Shown here one piece after another: positions 51,567 to 60,482 of a DNA stretch of 64,000 bases; position 1 is the first letter of the stretch; the number at the start of each line of letters is the position of its first letter. The stretch comes from an uncultured Bacteroides sp. (GTDB taxonomy: Bacteria > Bacteroidota > Bacteroidia > Bacteroidales > Bacteroidaceae). Position numbers and translations under genes: made by a program. The DNA is taken from NCBI RefSeq assembly GCF_963676325.1, contig NZ_OY781099.1:2046001-2110000 (forward strand), given 5' to 3'. A model generated the notes under the pieces. That model was not told the origin of the DNA. It ran no database searches and was given only the letters and a program-made list of their open reading frames with translations.

Positions 51567-53481
51567 AATTAGTTCGCCCAGCACGAACTATTTACTTTAG
51601 GGTGCAAGTCCCGAACACGCCATTATAGCTGGAAGTGTTAGCTTACGGCAAGGGTGTCCATTGCGAAGTGGAATCTGAAGGAAGCCTGCGGCAAATTCCC
51701 GGTCTGACGAACAGAAACCGGATATAAGGCTCAAAATACATGGATGAGTTTGCTAATTAAAACAAAGTCCTGTGCTATATAGATGTATGCGAGTAAATCC
51801 GGCAGATATATGGGAAGAAAGTAGTAGTTAATAACTGGGGAGATCTCACGGACGTGTGGATGCTTTTCTTTTCAGAAACATGGATAACAATTGTCGTGAG
51901 AAGTCAGCCGAGGACATAGTACCCGATTTAGATTGACCATTCGGGGAAGGTCTGAACCTTATCTAAGTGAGAAGTAAATGAATGTAACCTTATGAAGGGA
52001 AGAATGCAGAAAATATCAGCAACGAATGATAGCTGCCCGCAAAAGAATAGGACGGAATCCGAATGCTATGCGGGAGTGCAGACTTTTATAGGGATTACTG
52101 AAAACAACCTCACGGAAGTGCATTTTACAAAAGATGATTTACTGGAACGTATCTTGTCGCCTGCCAATTTGAACAAGGCTTATAAACAGGTCGTATCGAA
52201 TGGTGGCAGTGGAGGTGTCGATAAGATGGAAACGGAAGAACTTCTTCCGTTTCTGAAACTCCATAAAGATGAACTGGTAACATCTTTAATGGATGGTAAT
52301 TACCATCCTAATCCAGTCCGTAGGGTAGAAATCCCTAAGGAGAATGGCAAGAAGCGCCAGCTTGGTATCCCTACCGTAGTTGACCGTCTTATTCAACAAG
52401 CCATATCCCAAATTTTATCTCCGATTTATGAACGAGAATTCAGTAACAACAGCTTCGGTTTTCGTCCGAAACGCAGTGCGCATAAAGCGCTGCGAACAGC
52501 CCAGAACTATATTAATGCAGGCAATAAATATGCGGTTGATTTAGATCTGGAGCATTTTTTCGACACAGTCAACCAAAGCAAGCTGATAGAAATTCTTTCC
52601 CGCAGGATAAAAGATGGGAGAGTGATTTCTCTTATCCATAAATATCTCCGCGCGGGAATTATAATTGGTCATAAATTTGAGGAAAGCAGTCGGGGAGTTC
52701 CTCAAGGTGGTCCCCTTAGTCCGCTACTGAGCAATATAATGCTCAATGAACTGGATAAAGAGCTGGAACGCCGAGGACATCCATTTGTCCGCTATGCAGA
52801 TGATTGCATGATATTTTGCAAAAGTAAACGCTCTGCCAGTCGTACGATGAAGCACATCATTTGTTTTATCGAAGAAACCCTCTTCCTGAGGGTAAACCGA
52901 GAGAAAACGAAAGCAGGATATGTGCGGGGCATGAAGTTCTTAGGTTACTCCTTTTATAATAGCAAAGGAGGATTTCGCTTATCTGTACACTCCAAAAGTT
53001 ACATGAAACTGAAAGTTCGTTTGAAAGAGCTGACAGGTCGCAGTAATGGCATGGGATACAATAAACGCAAATACGAACTTCATCAATTCATTCGTGGCTG
53101 GATTGAATACTTCAAACTTGCAGACATGCAAAATCATCTGAAGAGGATAGATCAATGGCTCCGTCGCCGGCTTCGTATGTGTATATGGAAAAGTTGGAAG
53201 AATGTCAGTACTCGTATAACCAATCTATTGCGTTGCGGTATTGATAGATGGCATGCTCAGAAATGGGGATATGTGAAAGGTTACTGGCGAATAGCTGGCA
53301 GCCCGATTCTTAGCTGTGCAATTGATACAGATAAATTGCGAAATGCAGGTTATCCAATGATGTTGGATTATTACAGTAAAATGTATCGTAAATAAGGAAC
53401 CGCCGTATGCGGAACCGCACGTACGGTGGTGTGAGAGGTCGGAAAATGAAATAGGAGGAAACTATTTCATTTTCCTCCTAC
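51567..53481 (+). mobile_element. Group II intron, class C, with reverse transcriptase
   Basis: The 5' RNA part begins within a few bases of 51567-51572 with a GTTCGCCCAGCACGAAC hairpin and the AGGGTGCAAGTCCC segment, a common group II 5' layout. The maturase gene follows. Domain V is at 53399-53430, with arms ACCGCCGTA and TACGGTGGT; its catalytic triad is C-G-C (53401-53403) instead of A-G-C, as known for class C. A domain VI-like hairpin (GGAAAATGAAATAG/CTATTTCATTTTCC) follows and the element ends near 53481. Insertion directly after a terminator hairpin is also a class C habit. The exact ends are uncertain by several bases. Confidence 0.88.
51992..53395 (+). CDS. ltrA: Group II intron reverse transcriptase/maturase
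   Basis: This 467-residue intron-encoded protein helps splicing and copies the intron into new sites. The RT core contains PVRRVEIPKENGKKRQLGIPTVVDRLIQQAI near 110, FGFRPKRSAHKAL near 155, YAVDLDLEHFFDTVN near 180, GVPQGGPLSPLLSNI near 235 and the catalytic YADDCMIF near 270. The maturase (X) region is at about 350-440 (WRIAGSPILSC). There is no HNH endonuclease domain after it, consistent with class C introns. The frame is intact, so the element may be active. The ATG at 51992 gives a slightly long N-terminus; MQKI three codons on is an alternative. Confidence 0.95.
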   Translation: MKGRMQKISATNDSCPQKNRTESECYAGVQTFIGITENNLTEVHFTKDDLLERILSPANLNKAYKQVVSNGGSGGVDKMETEELLPFLKLHKDELVTSLMDGNYHPNPVRRVEIPKENGKKRQLGIPTVVDRLIQQAISQILSPIYEREFSNNSFGFRPKRSAHKALRTAQNYINAGNKYAVDLDLEHFFDTVNQSKLIEILSRRIKDGRVISLIHKYLRAGIIIGHKFEESSRGVPQGGPLSPLLSNIMLNELDKELERRGHPFVRYADDCMIFCKSKRSASRTMKHIICFIEETLFLRVNREKTKAGYVRGMKFLGYSFYNSKGGFRLSVHSKSYMKLKVRLKELTGRSNGMGYNKRKYELHQFIRGWIEYFKLADMQNHLKRIDQWLRRRLRMCIWKSWKNVSTRITNLLRCGIDRWHAQKWGYVKGYWRIAGSPILSCAIDTDKLRNAGYPMMLDYYSKMYRK

Positions 53482-53506
53482 TCGATTATATCAAATTTGA
53501 TTTGAA

Positions 53507-54694
53507 TTATTTGATTATATCTAATGCCTTAAAGCATTTTACTAACTTTTCAACTGCAATATCAATTTGTTCTTTTGAATGTGTTGCCATTAAAGAGAAA
53601 CGAATTAATGTGTCTTCTGGTGAACATGCAGGAGGAATTACAGGATTAACAAATACTCCTTCTTCGAATAACATTTTAGTTACCAAGAATGTTTTTTCCA
53701 TATCACGAACATATAAAGGTATAATTGGAGTTGAAGTGTGTCCAATTTCAAAACCTAGTTCGCGGAAGCGTTGAAGAGAATAATTTGTGATATCCCATAA
53801 ATGAGCAATACGTTCCGGTTCACTCTTCATAATGTGGAGAGCAGCCTGTGCAGCGGCAGTAGCAGCTGGAGTGTTACTTGCACTGAATATGTAAGGACGA
53901 GAATTATGTCTCAAGTAGTTGATGATTGATGCATCACCGGCAATAAAGCCACCAATTGCAGCAAGAGATTTACTGAATGTACCCATAATTAAGTCTACAT
54001 CCTTTGTAAGACCAAAGTGATTACAAACACCACGACCATGATCACCCATTACTCCAAGTCCATGTGCTTCATCTACCATGATATTTGCATTGTACTGTTT
54101 AGCTAAACGTACAATCTCAGGTAGATTTGCAACATCGCCTTCCATACTGAATACTCCGTCAACAACGATCAGTTTGATTTTGTCGGGTTTACATTTCTGA
54201 AGTTCTTTTTCCAAAGAAGCCATGTCATTGTGCTTATACTTCAAAGTCTGAGAGAAAGACAAACGTCTTCCTTCAACAATTGATGCATGATCAAGCTCGT
54301 CACAGATAACATAGTCTTCACGACCTGTAACACATGAAACAACTCCTAAATTCACCTGAAAGCCGGTTGAGTAGATAATTGCATCTTCTTTTCCAACGAA
54401 ATCAGCCAGCTCTTTCTCTAATTCTAAATGGAGATCAAGAGTACCGTTTAGGAAACGTGAACCAGCACACCCGGTGCCATATTTTTTTGTTGCTTCAATT
54501 GCAGCTTCAATTACTTTTGGATGATTAGTAAGTCCCAGGTAAGAGTTTGACCCAAACATTAGCACTTTTTTGCCACTCATCACCACTTCGGTGTTCTGTT
54601 CACTTTCAATACAACGAAAATATGGATATACCCCTTTTGCTTTTATTTGCTGTGGTAAATCATATTTCTCTAATTTATCTTGTAATAATCCCAT
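53507..54694 (-). CDS. spt: Serine palmitoyltransferase (sphingolipid synthesis)
   Basis: This 395-residue PLP enzyme of the alpha-oxoamine synthase family probably condenses serine with a fatty acyl-CoA or acyl-ACP to a 3-keto-sphinganine. The sequence agrees with the Bacteroides SPT that I know from the start MGLLQDKLEKYDLPQQIKAKGVYPYFR. The PLP lysine is Lys242 in GTFSKSLAAIGGF. VDEAHGLG (Asp208, His211) contacts the cofactor, and SNSYLGLTNHPKV near 49-61 is conserved. Glycine C-acetyltransferase (kbl) and BioF are related alternatives, less likely. It is divergent from a lipid kinase. Its terminator lies beyond the inserted intron. A -7 box TATCTTTG is at 54798-54791. Confidence 0.9.
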   Translation of the reverse strand: MGLLQDKLEKYDLPQQIKAKGVYPYFRCIESEQNTEVVMSGKKVLMFGSNSYLGLTNHPKVIEAAIEATKKYGTGCAGSRFLNGTLDLHLELEKELADFVGKEDAIIYSTGFQVNLGVVSCVTGREDYVICDELDHASIVEGRRLSFSQTLKYKHNDMASLEKELQKCKPDKIKLIVVDGVFSMEGDVANLPEIVRLAKQYNANIMVDEAHGLGVMGDHGRGVCNHFGLTKDVDLIMGTFSKSLAAIGGFIAGDASIINYLRHNSRPYIFSASNTPAATAAAQAALHIMKSEPERIAHLWDITNYSLQRFRELGFEIGHTSTPIIPLYVRDMEKTFLVTKMLFEEGVFVNPVIPPACSPEDTLIRFSLMATHSKEQIDIAVEKLVKCFKALDIIK

Positions 54695-54929
54695 AATAAA
54701 TGTTTTGTAGGTCTCTCCTACTTTAATATTATATTGTCCGTAATTTAATTATTTCGTGTTTTTATACTTTATCTTTAAAAAAGACGGTCGCAAAGATAGC
54801 AAATTATGTGATTTGATGTTCTGTTTTACTTAAAAAAGTAAGTGTCATTATAAAAGAATTAATAAAACGTTCTAAAAATTAAGATTTAAATATTACTTTT
54901 GTCGTTTGGATATTTTATCTTGATAATGC

Positions 54930-55967
54930 ATGAATGAGAGAAAAAAGATACTGTTTATAGTTAATCCGATATCTGGTACGCAGAATAAAAAATTAATATT
55001 GAGTCAATTACAAGAAAGAATTGATCAAAATAAATACGAGATTGAAGTTAGATACACTGAAAGAGCTGGACACGCAGAAGAAATTGCAGCCCAGGCAGCT
55101 TCTGAAGGAGTTTACTGTGTAACAGCTATTGGTGGAGATGGTACAATTAATGAAATTGGTCGCTCTTTGATTCATACAAATACTATTTTGGGAATTATTC
55201 CATGTGGATCGGGAAACGGATTGGCTCGTCACTTGCGAATACCAATGGATTCGCGTAAAGCTATTGATATCATTAACAAAGGGCATGTCTCTAAAATAGA
55301 TTATGGTAAAATAAATGATAAGCCTTTTTTCTGTACTTGCGGAATTGGTTTTGATGCTTTTGTGAGTTTAAAATTTGCCGCTGCCGGAAGAAGAGGGATT
55401 CTTACTTATCTTGAAAAAACATTGCATGAATGTCTTAAATATAAGCCCGAAACTTATGAATTGGAAAGTGATGATGCTAAAACAAAATATAAAGCTTTTT
55501 TAATAGCTTGTGGTAATGCATCCCAGTACGGAAACAATGCTTATATTGCTCCTCAAGCTTCACTTCAGGATGGACTTATGAATATTACTATATTAGAACC
55601 ATTTACGGTTTTGGATATTCCATCTCTTGCTTTTCAGCTGTTTAATAAAACACTTGATCAGAACAGCCGGATTAAAACTTTTCAAAGCAAGAAAATTCAT
55701 ATACGTAGAACTCATCCAGGTGTTGTTCATTATGATGGTGACCCTGTTATAATGAATGAAGATATTAATATTGAAATTATTCCGAAAGGTTTATTTGTTA
55801 TTGCTCCTGAGAAAGTGGGAAAAGAACCGAATGTATTGCAAAAAGCATCCGATTATTTCAGTGAATTAAGGCCAATTGGAGAGAATTTTGTTATAGATCT
55901 GGCACAAAAGAACAGGCAAATTATTGATAGAAATATTGAGTTTTTCAGAAGACTTACGAGGAAGTGA
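54930..55967 (+). CDS. Diacylglycerol/sphingosine-type lipid kinase
   Basis: This is a 345-residue cytoplasmic or membrane-associated kinase of the YegS/DgkB/sphingosine kinase superfamily. VNPISGTQNKK near 11 is the first family motif. GGDGTINE at 68-75 is the nucleotide-binding motif, and PCGSGNGLARHLRIP near 91 follows it. DGDPV near 271 is the C-terminal metal motif. It phosphorylates a lipid alcohol. The divergent neighbour makes the sphingoid base, so a sphingoid or ceramide substrate is plausible, but only from context. A -7 box TACTTTTG is at 54894-54901. Confidence 0.88.
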   Translation: MNERKKILFIVNPISGTQNKKLILSQLQERIDQNKYEIEVRYTERAGHAEEIAAQAASEGVYCVTAIGGDGTINEIGRSLIHTNTILGIIPCGSGNGLARHLRIPMDSRKAIDIINKGHVSKIDYGKINDKPFFCTCGIGFDAFVSLKFAAAGRRGILTYLEKTLHECLKYKPETYELESDDAKTKYKAFLIACGNASQYGNNAYIAPQASLQDGLMNITILEPFTVLDIPSLAFQLFNKTLDQNSRIKTFQSKKIHIRRTHPGVVHYDGDPVIMNEDINIEIIPKGLFVIAPEKVGKEPNVLQKASDYFSELRPIGENFVIDLAQKNRQIIDRNIEFFRRLTRK

Positions 55968-55993
55968 GTTTGTTCCTTTTTATTATCCTTTGA

Positions 55994-56701
55994 TTACATA
56001 TTCAAATAATACTCTTTAGTAAGCGATATATAGTCTTCGCTGTACTTATGTCTGGACAATTCAATTACTAATTCATCAGTTTTAGTGCGCATTGTTTCGT
56101 TGAAGGATAAAGTAATTAGTACCCTCTTTGGAGCACTATCCGGTTTCGGTATTATATTGGTCTGTTTTATCGTATAGAGACTAAATTCGTCTGCAATTTT
56201 CTTTAGATTATCCAGGTTATCGGATGGAATAATCATTGAGAATTCCCCATTTACTGATAATAGCTCCGAGGCTCCTTTAATCAGTTCATAATATGAAAGT
56301 TCATTTGTGTGACGAGCTGTACTTCGTTTTAAATCCGGTGATAAAAGAGAGTTTGAGAAATATGGAGGATTAGAAACAATTAAATCAAATTTTTCATCAC
56401 AAGTATATGTTTTAAAATCAGTGTGCTGAACTGAGATTCTTTCTTTCCACGGAGATTTATCCTTATTTTCTACAGCCTGAGCAGCAGCATTTTCGTCAAT
56501 TTCCAAAGCAACAACATCAGCCGTACATCGTTGTGCAATCATTAATGCAACTAAGCCTGTGCCGGTACCAATATCAAGTACCGAATTTACATTGCAGATA
56601 TTGGCCCATGCTCCTAAAAGAACCCCGTCAGTTCCTACTTTCATAGCACATTTATCGTGCCATACAGTAAATTGTTTGAATTGAAAATATTGATTAGACA
56701 T
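55994..56701 (-). CDS. tRNA1(Val) A37 N6-methyltransferase
   Basis: This is a 235-residue SAM-dependent methyltransferase of the YfiC/TrmN6 family. MSNQYFQFKQFTVWHDKCAMKVGTDGVLLGAW is the family N-terminus. LDIGTGTG at 42-49 is motif I for SAM. NPPY at 111-114 is the catalytic motif of adenine-N6 methylases. It methylates A37 in tRNA1(Val). It converges with the lipid kinase gene, with 26 bases between the stops. Confidence 0.92.
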   Translation of the reverse strand: MSNQYFQFKQFTVWHDKCAMKVGTDGVLLGAWANICNVNSVLDIGTGTGLVALMIAQRCTADVVALEIDENAAAQAVENKDKSPWKERISVQHTDFKTYTCDEKFDLIVSNPPYFSNSLLSPDLKRSTARHTNELSYYELIKGASELLSVNGEFSMIIPSDNLDNLKKIADEFSLYTIKQTNIIPKPDSAPKRVLITLSFNETMRTKTDELVIELSRHKYSEDYISLTKEYYLNM

Positions 56702-56881
56702 TCCTGAAAATAAGTTTTCGGCAAAAATAGATATTTAAATTAGTTTTTTGGTTTATTTGTAGTATAATTTAGCATTTATACAGTTCTTTTCTTTCATCTG
56801 AGTTTTATTTTTAATAAAGAATAGATTACCTTTGCACTCGGTTTTGACTATTGAAAGATATAACCACGAATAACAAGTGAA

Positions 56882-59344
56882 ATGATTAAAAAAAGATACT
56901 TAAGCGAAATGGAAGACTCAAATGATAATGGTTTCTCATTTATTGCAGATTTTGATGGTAATGAGGAGCAGATGTTTGATATCAAAGTGGATGACAGCCT
57001 TCCTGTCTTACCTCTTCGAAATATGGTGCTATTCCCAGGTGTTGTTTTGCCAATATCTGTGGGTAGAAAATCGTCTCTGAAACTTGTAAATGATGCATAT
57101 AAAAATAATGCTTATATAGCAGTAGTTTGCCAAAAAACAGCTGAAACTGAAAACCCTGATTTTGAAGATCTTCATACAGTTGGAACAATTGGCAAAATTG
57201 TTCGTGTTCTTGAAATGCCAGATCAGTCAACAACGGTAATTCTTCAAGGAATGAGACGTTTTGAACTGGAAGGCTTGACTGAAACGTTCCCATACTTATT
57301 GGGAAAAGTTAAGTTACTTGATGAATCAGTTCCCGCTAAAGAAAATAAAGAATTTGATGCATTAGTAGATGCTTGCAAAGATTTAACAATCAGATATATA
57401 AAAGTCTCAGACACTTTGCATCAAGACTCAGCTTTTGCTATAAAAAATATTAGCAATAAGTTGTTTCTGATTAATTTTATTTGTACTAATTTACCTCTTA
57501 AGAAGGATGAAAAGATGGAATTGTTGCAGTTTACCTCTTTGCAGGAAAGGGCATATCATCTTTTGGAAATCTTAAACAGGGAAGTACAACTGGCAGAGAT
57601 TAAAGCTTCTATTCAGATGCGTGCCAGAGAGGATATTGATCAGCAACAGCGCGAGTATTTCTTGCAACAGCAAATTAAAACTATCCAGGATGAACTTGGT
57701 GCAGGTCAGGATCAGGAAGTGGAAGAAATGCGAGAAAAGGCAACCAAAATGCAATGGAACAAGGAGGTTAGTGATATCTTCACCAAGGAATTGGCTAAGT
57801 TGGAACGTACTCATCCTCAGTCTCCTGATTATAGTGTTCAGTTAAACTATCTGCAAACAATGCTAAGTTTGCCTTGGAATACTTACACAACAGATAACTT
57901 TAATCTTAAGAATGCAGAAAAAACGCTGAATAAAGACCATTATGGACTTGAAAAAGTGAAAGAAAGAATTCTGGAACACTTAGCTGTTTTGAAGTTGAAA
58001 GGTGATTTAAAATCTCCGATTATCTGTCTTTATGGCCCTCCGGGAGTAGGTAAAACATCTTTGGGTAAATCAATTGCTGCTGCTTTGAAACGCAAATACA
58101 TCCGTATGTCATTGGGTGGTATTCATGACGAAGCTGAGATCCGTGGTCACAGAAAGACTTATATCGGTGCAATGCCCGGACGTGTTATCAAGGGAATGAT
58201 AAAAGCCGGTTCTTCTAACCCTGTGTTTATTCTGGATGAAATTGATAAAGTTACTTCTGACCGCCAGGGTGACCCCTCTTCTGCTTTACTTGAAGTGCTC
58301 GACCCTGAACAGAATAGTGCTTTTCATGATAACTATCTGGATGTTGATTATGATTTGTCAAAGGTGATGTTTATTGCTACAGCAAATAATCTGAATACAA
58401 TTCCTCAACCTTTGTTAGACCGTATGGAACTAATTGAGGTGAGCGGTTATATTACAGAAGAAAAAATTGAGATAGCTCGTAAGCATCTTGTTCCCAAAGA
58501 GATGGATGCTACAGGTATTTCAAAGAGCGATATTAAGATTCCGAAAGATACTCTTGAAGTTATTATTGAATCTTACACCCGCGAAAGTGGCGTTCGTGAG
58601 CTGGAGAAAAAGATTGGAAAGATTCTGAGAAAGTCTGCACGTCAATATGCAACGGACGGTTTTTTCAAAAAGAATGAAATAAAGCCTGCCGACTTATATG
58701 ATTTCCTTGGAGCTGAAGAGTATTCTAAAGATAAATATCAGGGAAATGAATATGCTGGTGTAGTGACCGGACTTGCATGGACTGCTGTTGGTGGTGAGAT
58801 TTTATTTGTTGAAACCAGCTTAAGCAAAGGTAAAGGCGCTAAACTAACTTTGACCGGTAATTTGGGAGATGTGATGAAAGAATCGGCTATGTTGGCTTTG
58901 GAATACATCAAAGCTCATGTTTCTGTTCTTTCTCTTGATGAAGAGATGTTCGACAACTGGAATATTCATATTCACGTGCCCGAAGGTGCTATTCCTAAGG
59001 ATGGTCCTTCTGCCGGAATTACAATGGCTACATCTCTTGCTTCTGCTCTTACTCAAAGAAAGGTGAAAAAGAATCTGGCAATGACCGGCGAAATTACTCT
59101 TCGTGGAAAAGTACTTCCTGTGGGTGGTATCAAGGAGAAAATTTTAGCAGCTAAGCGTGCTGGAATTAAAGAGATTATTTTAAGTGCAGAGAACAAGAAA
59201 AACATAGACGAAATTCAGGAAGTATATCTTAAAGGTGTTACTTTCCACTATGTAAATGATATTAAAGAAGTATTTGCGTTGGCGTTGACTGATGAAAAAG
59301 TAGCTGATGCGATTGATTTCTCAATGAAACCAAAGACTAAATGA
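56882..59344 (+). CDS. lon: ATP-dependent Lon protease
   Basis: This is an 820-residue cytoplasmic AAA+ protease of full length. The N-terminal substrate domain covers about 40-230 (LPVLPLRNMVLFPGVVLPISVGR). The AAA+ module has Walker A GPPGVGKT near 384-391, Walker B FILDEIDK near 450 and GHRKTYIGAMPGRVI near 420. The protease domain has catalytic Ser in KDGPSAGITM near 707 and Lys in VGGIKEKILAAKRAG near 750. It degrades misfolded and regulatory proteins. Its last codons overlap the tgt start by four bases (ATGA). A -7 box TACCTTTG at 56828-56835 lies 46 bases upstream. Confidence 0.97.
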   Translation: MIKKRYLSEMEDSNDNGFSFIADFDGNEEQMFDIKVDDSLPVLPLRNMVLFPGVVLPISVGRKSSLKLVNDAYKNNAYIAVVCQKTAETENPDFEDLHTVGTIGKIVRVLEMPDQSTTVILQGMRRFELEGLTETFPYLLGKVKLLDESVPAKENKEFDALVDACKDLTIRYIKVSDTLHQDSAFAIKNISNKLFLINFICTNLPLKKDEKMELLQFTSLQERAYHLLEILNREVQLAEIKASIQMRAREDIDQQQREYFLQQQIKTIQDELGAGQDQEVEEMREKATKMQWNKEVSDIFTKELAKLERTHPQSPDYSVQLNYLQTMLSLPWNTYTTDNFNLKNAEKTLNKDHYGLEKVKERILEHLAVLKLKGDLKSPIICLYGPPGVGKTSLGKSIAAALKRKYIRMSLGGIHDEAEIRGHRKTYIGAMPGRVIKGMIKAGSSNPVFILDEIDKVTSDRQGDPSSALLEVLDPEQNSAFHDNYLDVDYDLSKVMFIATANNLNTIPQPLLDRMELIEVSGYITEEKIEIARKHLVPKEMDATGISKSDIKIPKDTLEVIIESYTRESGVRELEKKIGKILRKSARQYATDGFFKKNEIKPADLYDFLGAEEYSKDKYQGNEYAGVVTGLAWTAVGGEILFVETSLSKGKGAKLTLTGNLGDVMKESAMLALEYIKAHVSVLSLDEEMFDNWNIHIHVPEGAIPKDGPSAGITMATSLASALTQRKVKKNLAMTGEITLRGKVLPVGGIKEKILAAKRAGIKEIILSAENKKNIDEIQEVYLKGVTFHYVNDIKEVFALALTDEKVADAIDFSMKPKTK

Positions 59345-60471
59345 CATTCGACTTACAATATACGGATTCAAAATCAAATGCTCGTGCCGGTTTAATTACT
59401 ACCGATCACGGGCAGATTGAGACCCCTATTTTTATGCCTGTTGGAACAGTTGGATCTGTTAAGGCAGTACATCAGACAGAATTAATACAGGATATTAATG
59501 CGCAGATAATTCTGGGAAATACTTACCATCTTTACTTGCGTCCAGGATTGGACGTTTTAGAAAAAGCTGGTGGCTTACACAAATTTAATAGTTTTGATCG
59601 CCCTATGCTTACTGATAGTGGCGGTTTCCAGGTCTTTTCTTTATCAGGTATTCGTAAATTACGGGAAGAGGGAGCTGAATTCCGTTCTCACATTGATGGA
59701 AGCAAACATATCTTCACTCCTGAAAAAGTGATGGATATTGAGCGTACCATTGGTGCCGATATTATGATGGCATTTGATGAGTGCCCTCCGGGCGATTCTG
59801 ATTATGAGTATGCAAAGAAATCATTAGGGCTGACTCACAGATGGCTTGATCGTTGTATTAAGCGCTTCAATGAGACTGAGCCTAAGTATGGTTATAATCA
59901 GTCATTATTCCCTATTGTTCAGGGATGTGTCTATCCTGATTTACGTAAGCAATCGGCAGAATTCATTGCATCAAAAGGATGTGATGGAAATGCCATTGGA
60001 GGACTTGCAGTAGGCGAACCTGTAGATAAAATGTATGAGATGATTGAACTGGTAAATGAAATTTTACCTAAAGATAAGCCTCGTTACCTTATGGGTGTTG
60101 GTACTCCGGTGAATATTCTGGAAGGTATTGAGCGTGGGGTGGACATGTTCGATTGTGTGATGCCTACACGTAATGGCCGAAATGGTATGTTGTTTACAAA
60201 AGATGGTATTATGAACATGCGCAATAAGAAATGGGAAGCAGACTTCTCTCCTATTGAGGCTGACGGTGCATCTTATGTTGATACACTATACTCAAGAGCT
60301 TATTTGCGTCATTTGTTCCATGCAAAGGAATTATTGGCCATGCAGATTGCATCCGTTCATAATCTGGCATTTTACTTATGGTTGGTCGGTGAAGCTCGTA
60401 AACATATTATTGCCGGAGATTTTTCTACTTGGAAACCCATGATGGTTAATCGTATCTCGACAAGATTATAA
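59341..60471 (+). CDS. tgt: Queuine/preQ1 tRNA-guanine transglycosylase, lacking zinc cysteines
   Basis: This is a 376-residue TIM-barrel enzyme that exchanges G34 for preQ1 in tRNAs with GUN anticodons. LTDSGGFQVFSL has the catalytic Asp92. GNTYHLYLRPG near 59 and GGLAVGEP near 221 are conserved. MFDCVMPTRNGRNG near 268 carries the second Asp. The C-terminal zinc site, normally CxCxxC before YSRAYLxHL, reads EADGASYVDTLYSRAYLRHL with none of the three Cys. The gene is otherwise intact. It is translationally coupled to lon. Confidence 0.95.
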   Translation: MTFDLQYTDSKSNARAGLITTDHGQIETPIFMPVGTVGSVKAVHQTELIQDINAQIILGNTYHLYLRPGLDVLEKAGGLHKFNSFDRPMLTDSGGFQVFSLSGIRKLREEGAEFRSHIDGSKHIFTPEKVMDIERTIGADIMMAFDECPPGDSDYEYAKKSLGLTHRWLDRCIKRFNETEPKYGYNQSLFPIVQGCVYPDLRKQSAEFIASKGCDGNAIGGLAVGEPVDKMYEMIELVNEILPKDKPRYLMGVGTPVNILEGIERGVDMFDCVMPTRNGRNGMLFTKDGIMNMRNKKWEADFSPIEADGASYVDTLYSRAYLRHLFHAKELLAMQIASVHNLAFYLWLVGEARKHIIAGDFSTWKPMMVNRISTRL

Positions 60472-60482
60472 CAAAAAACAGG

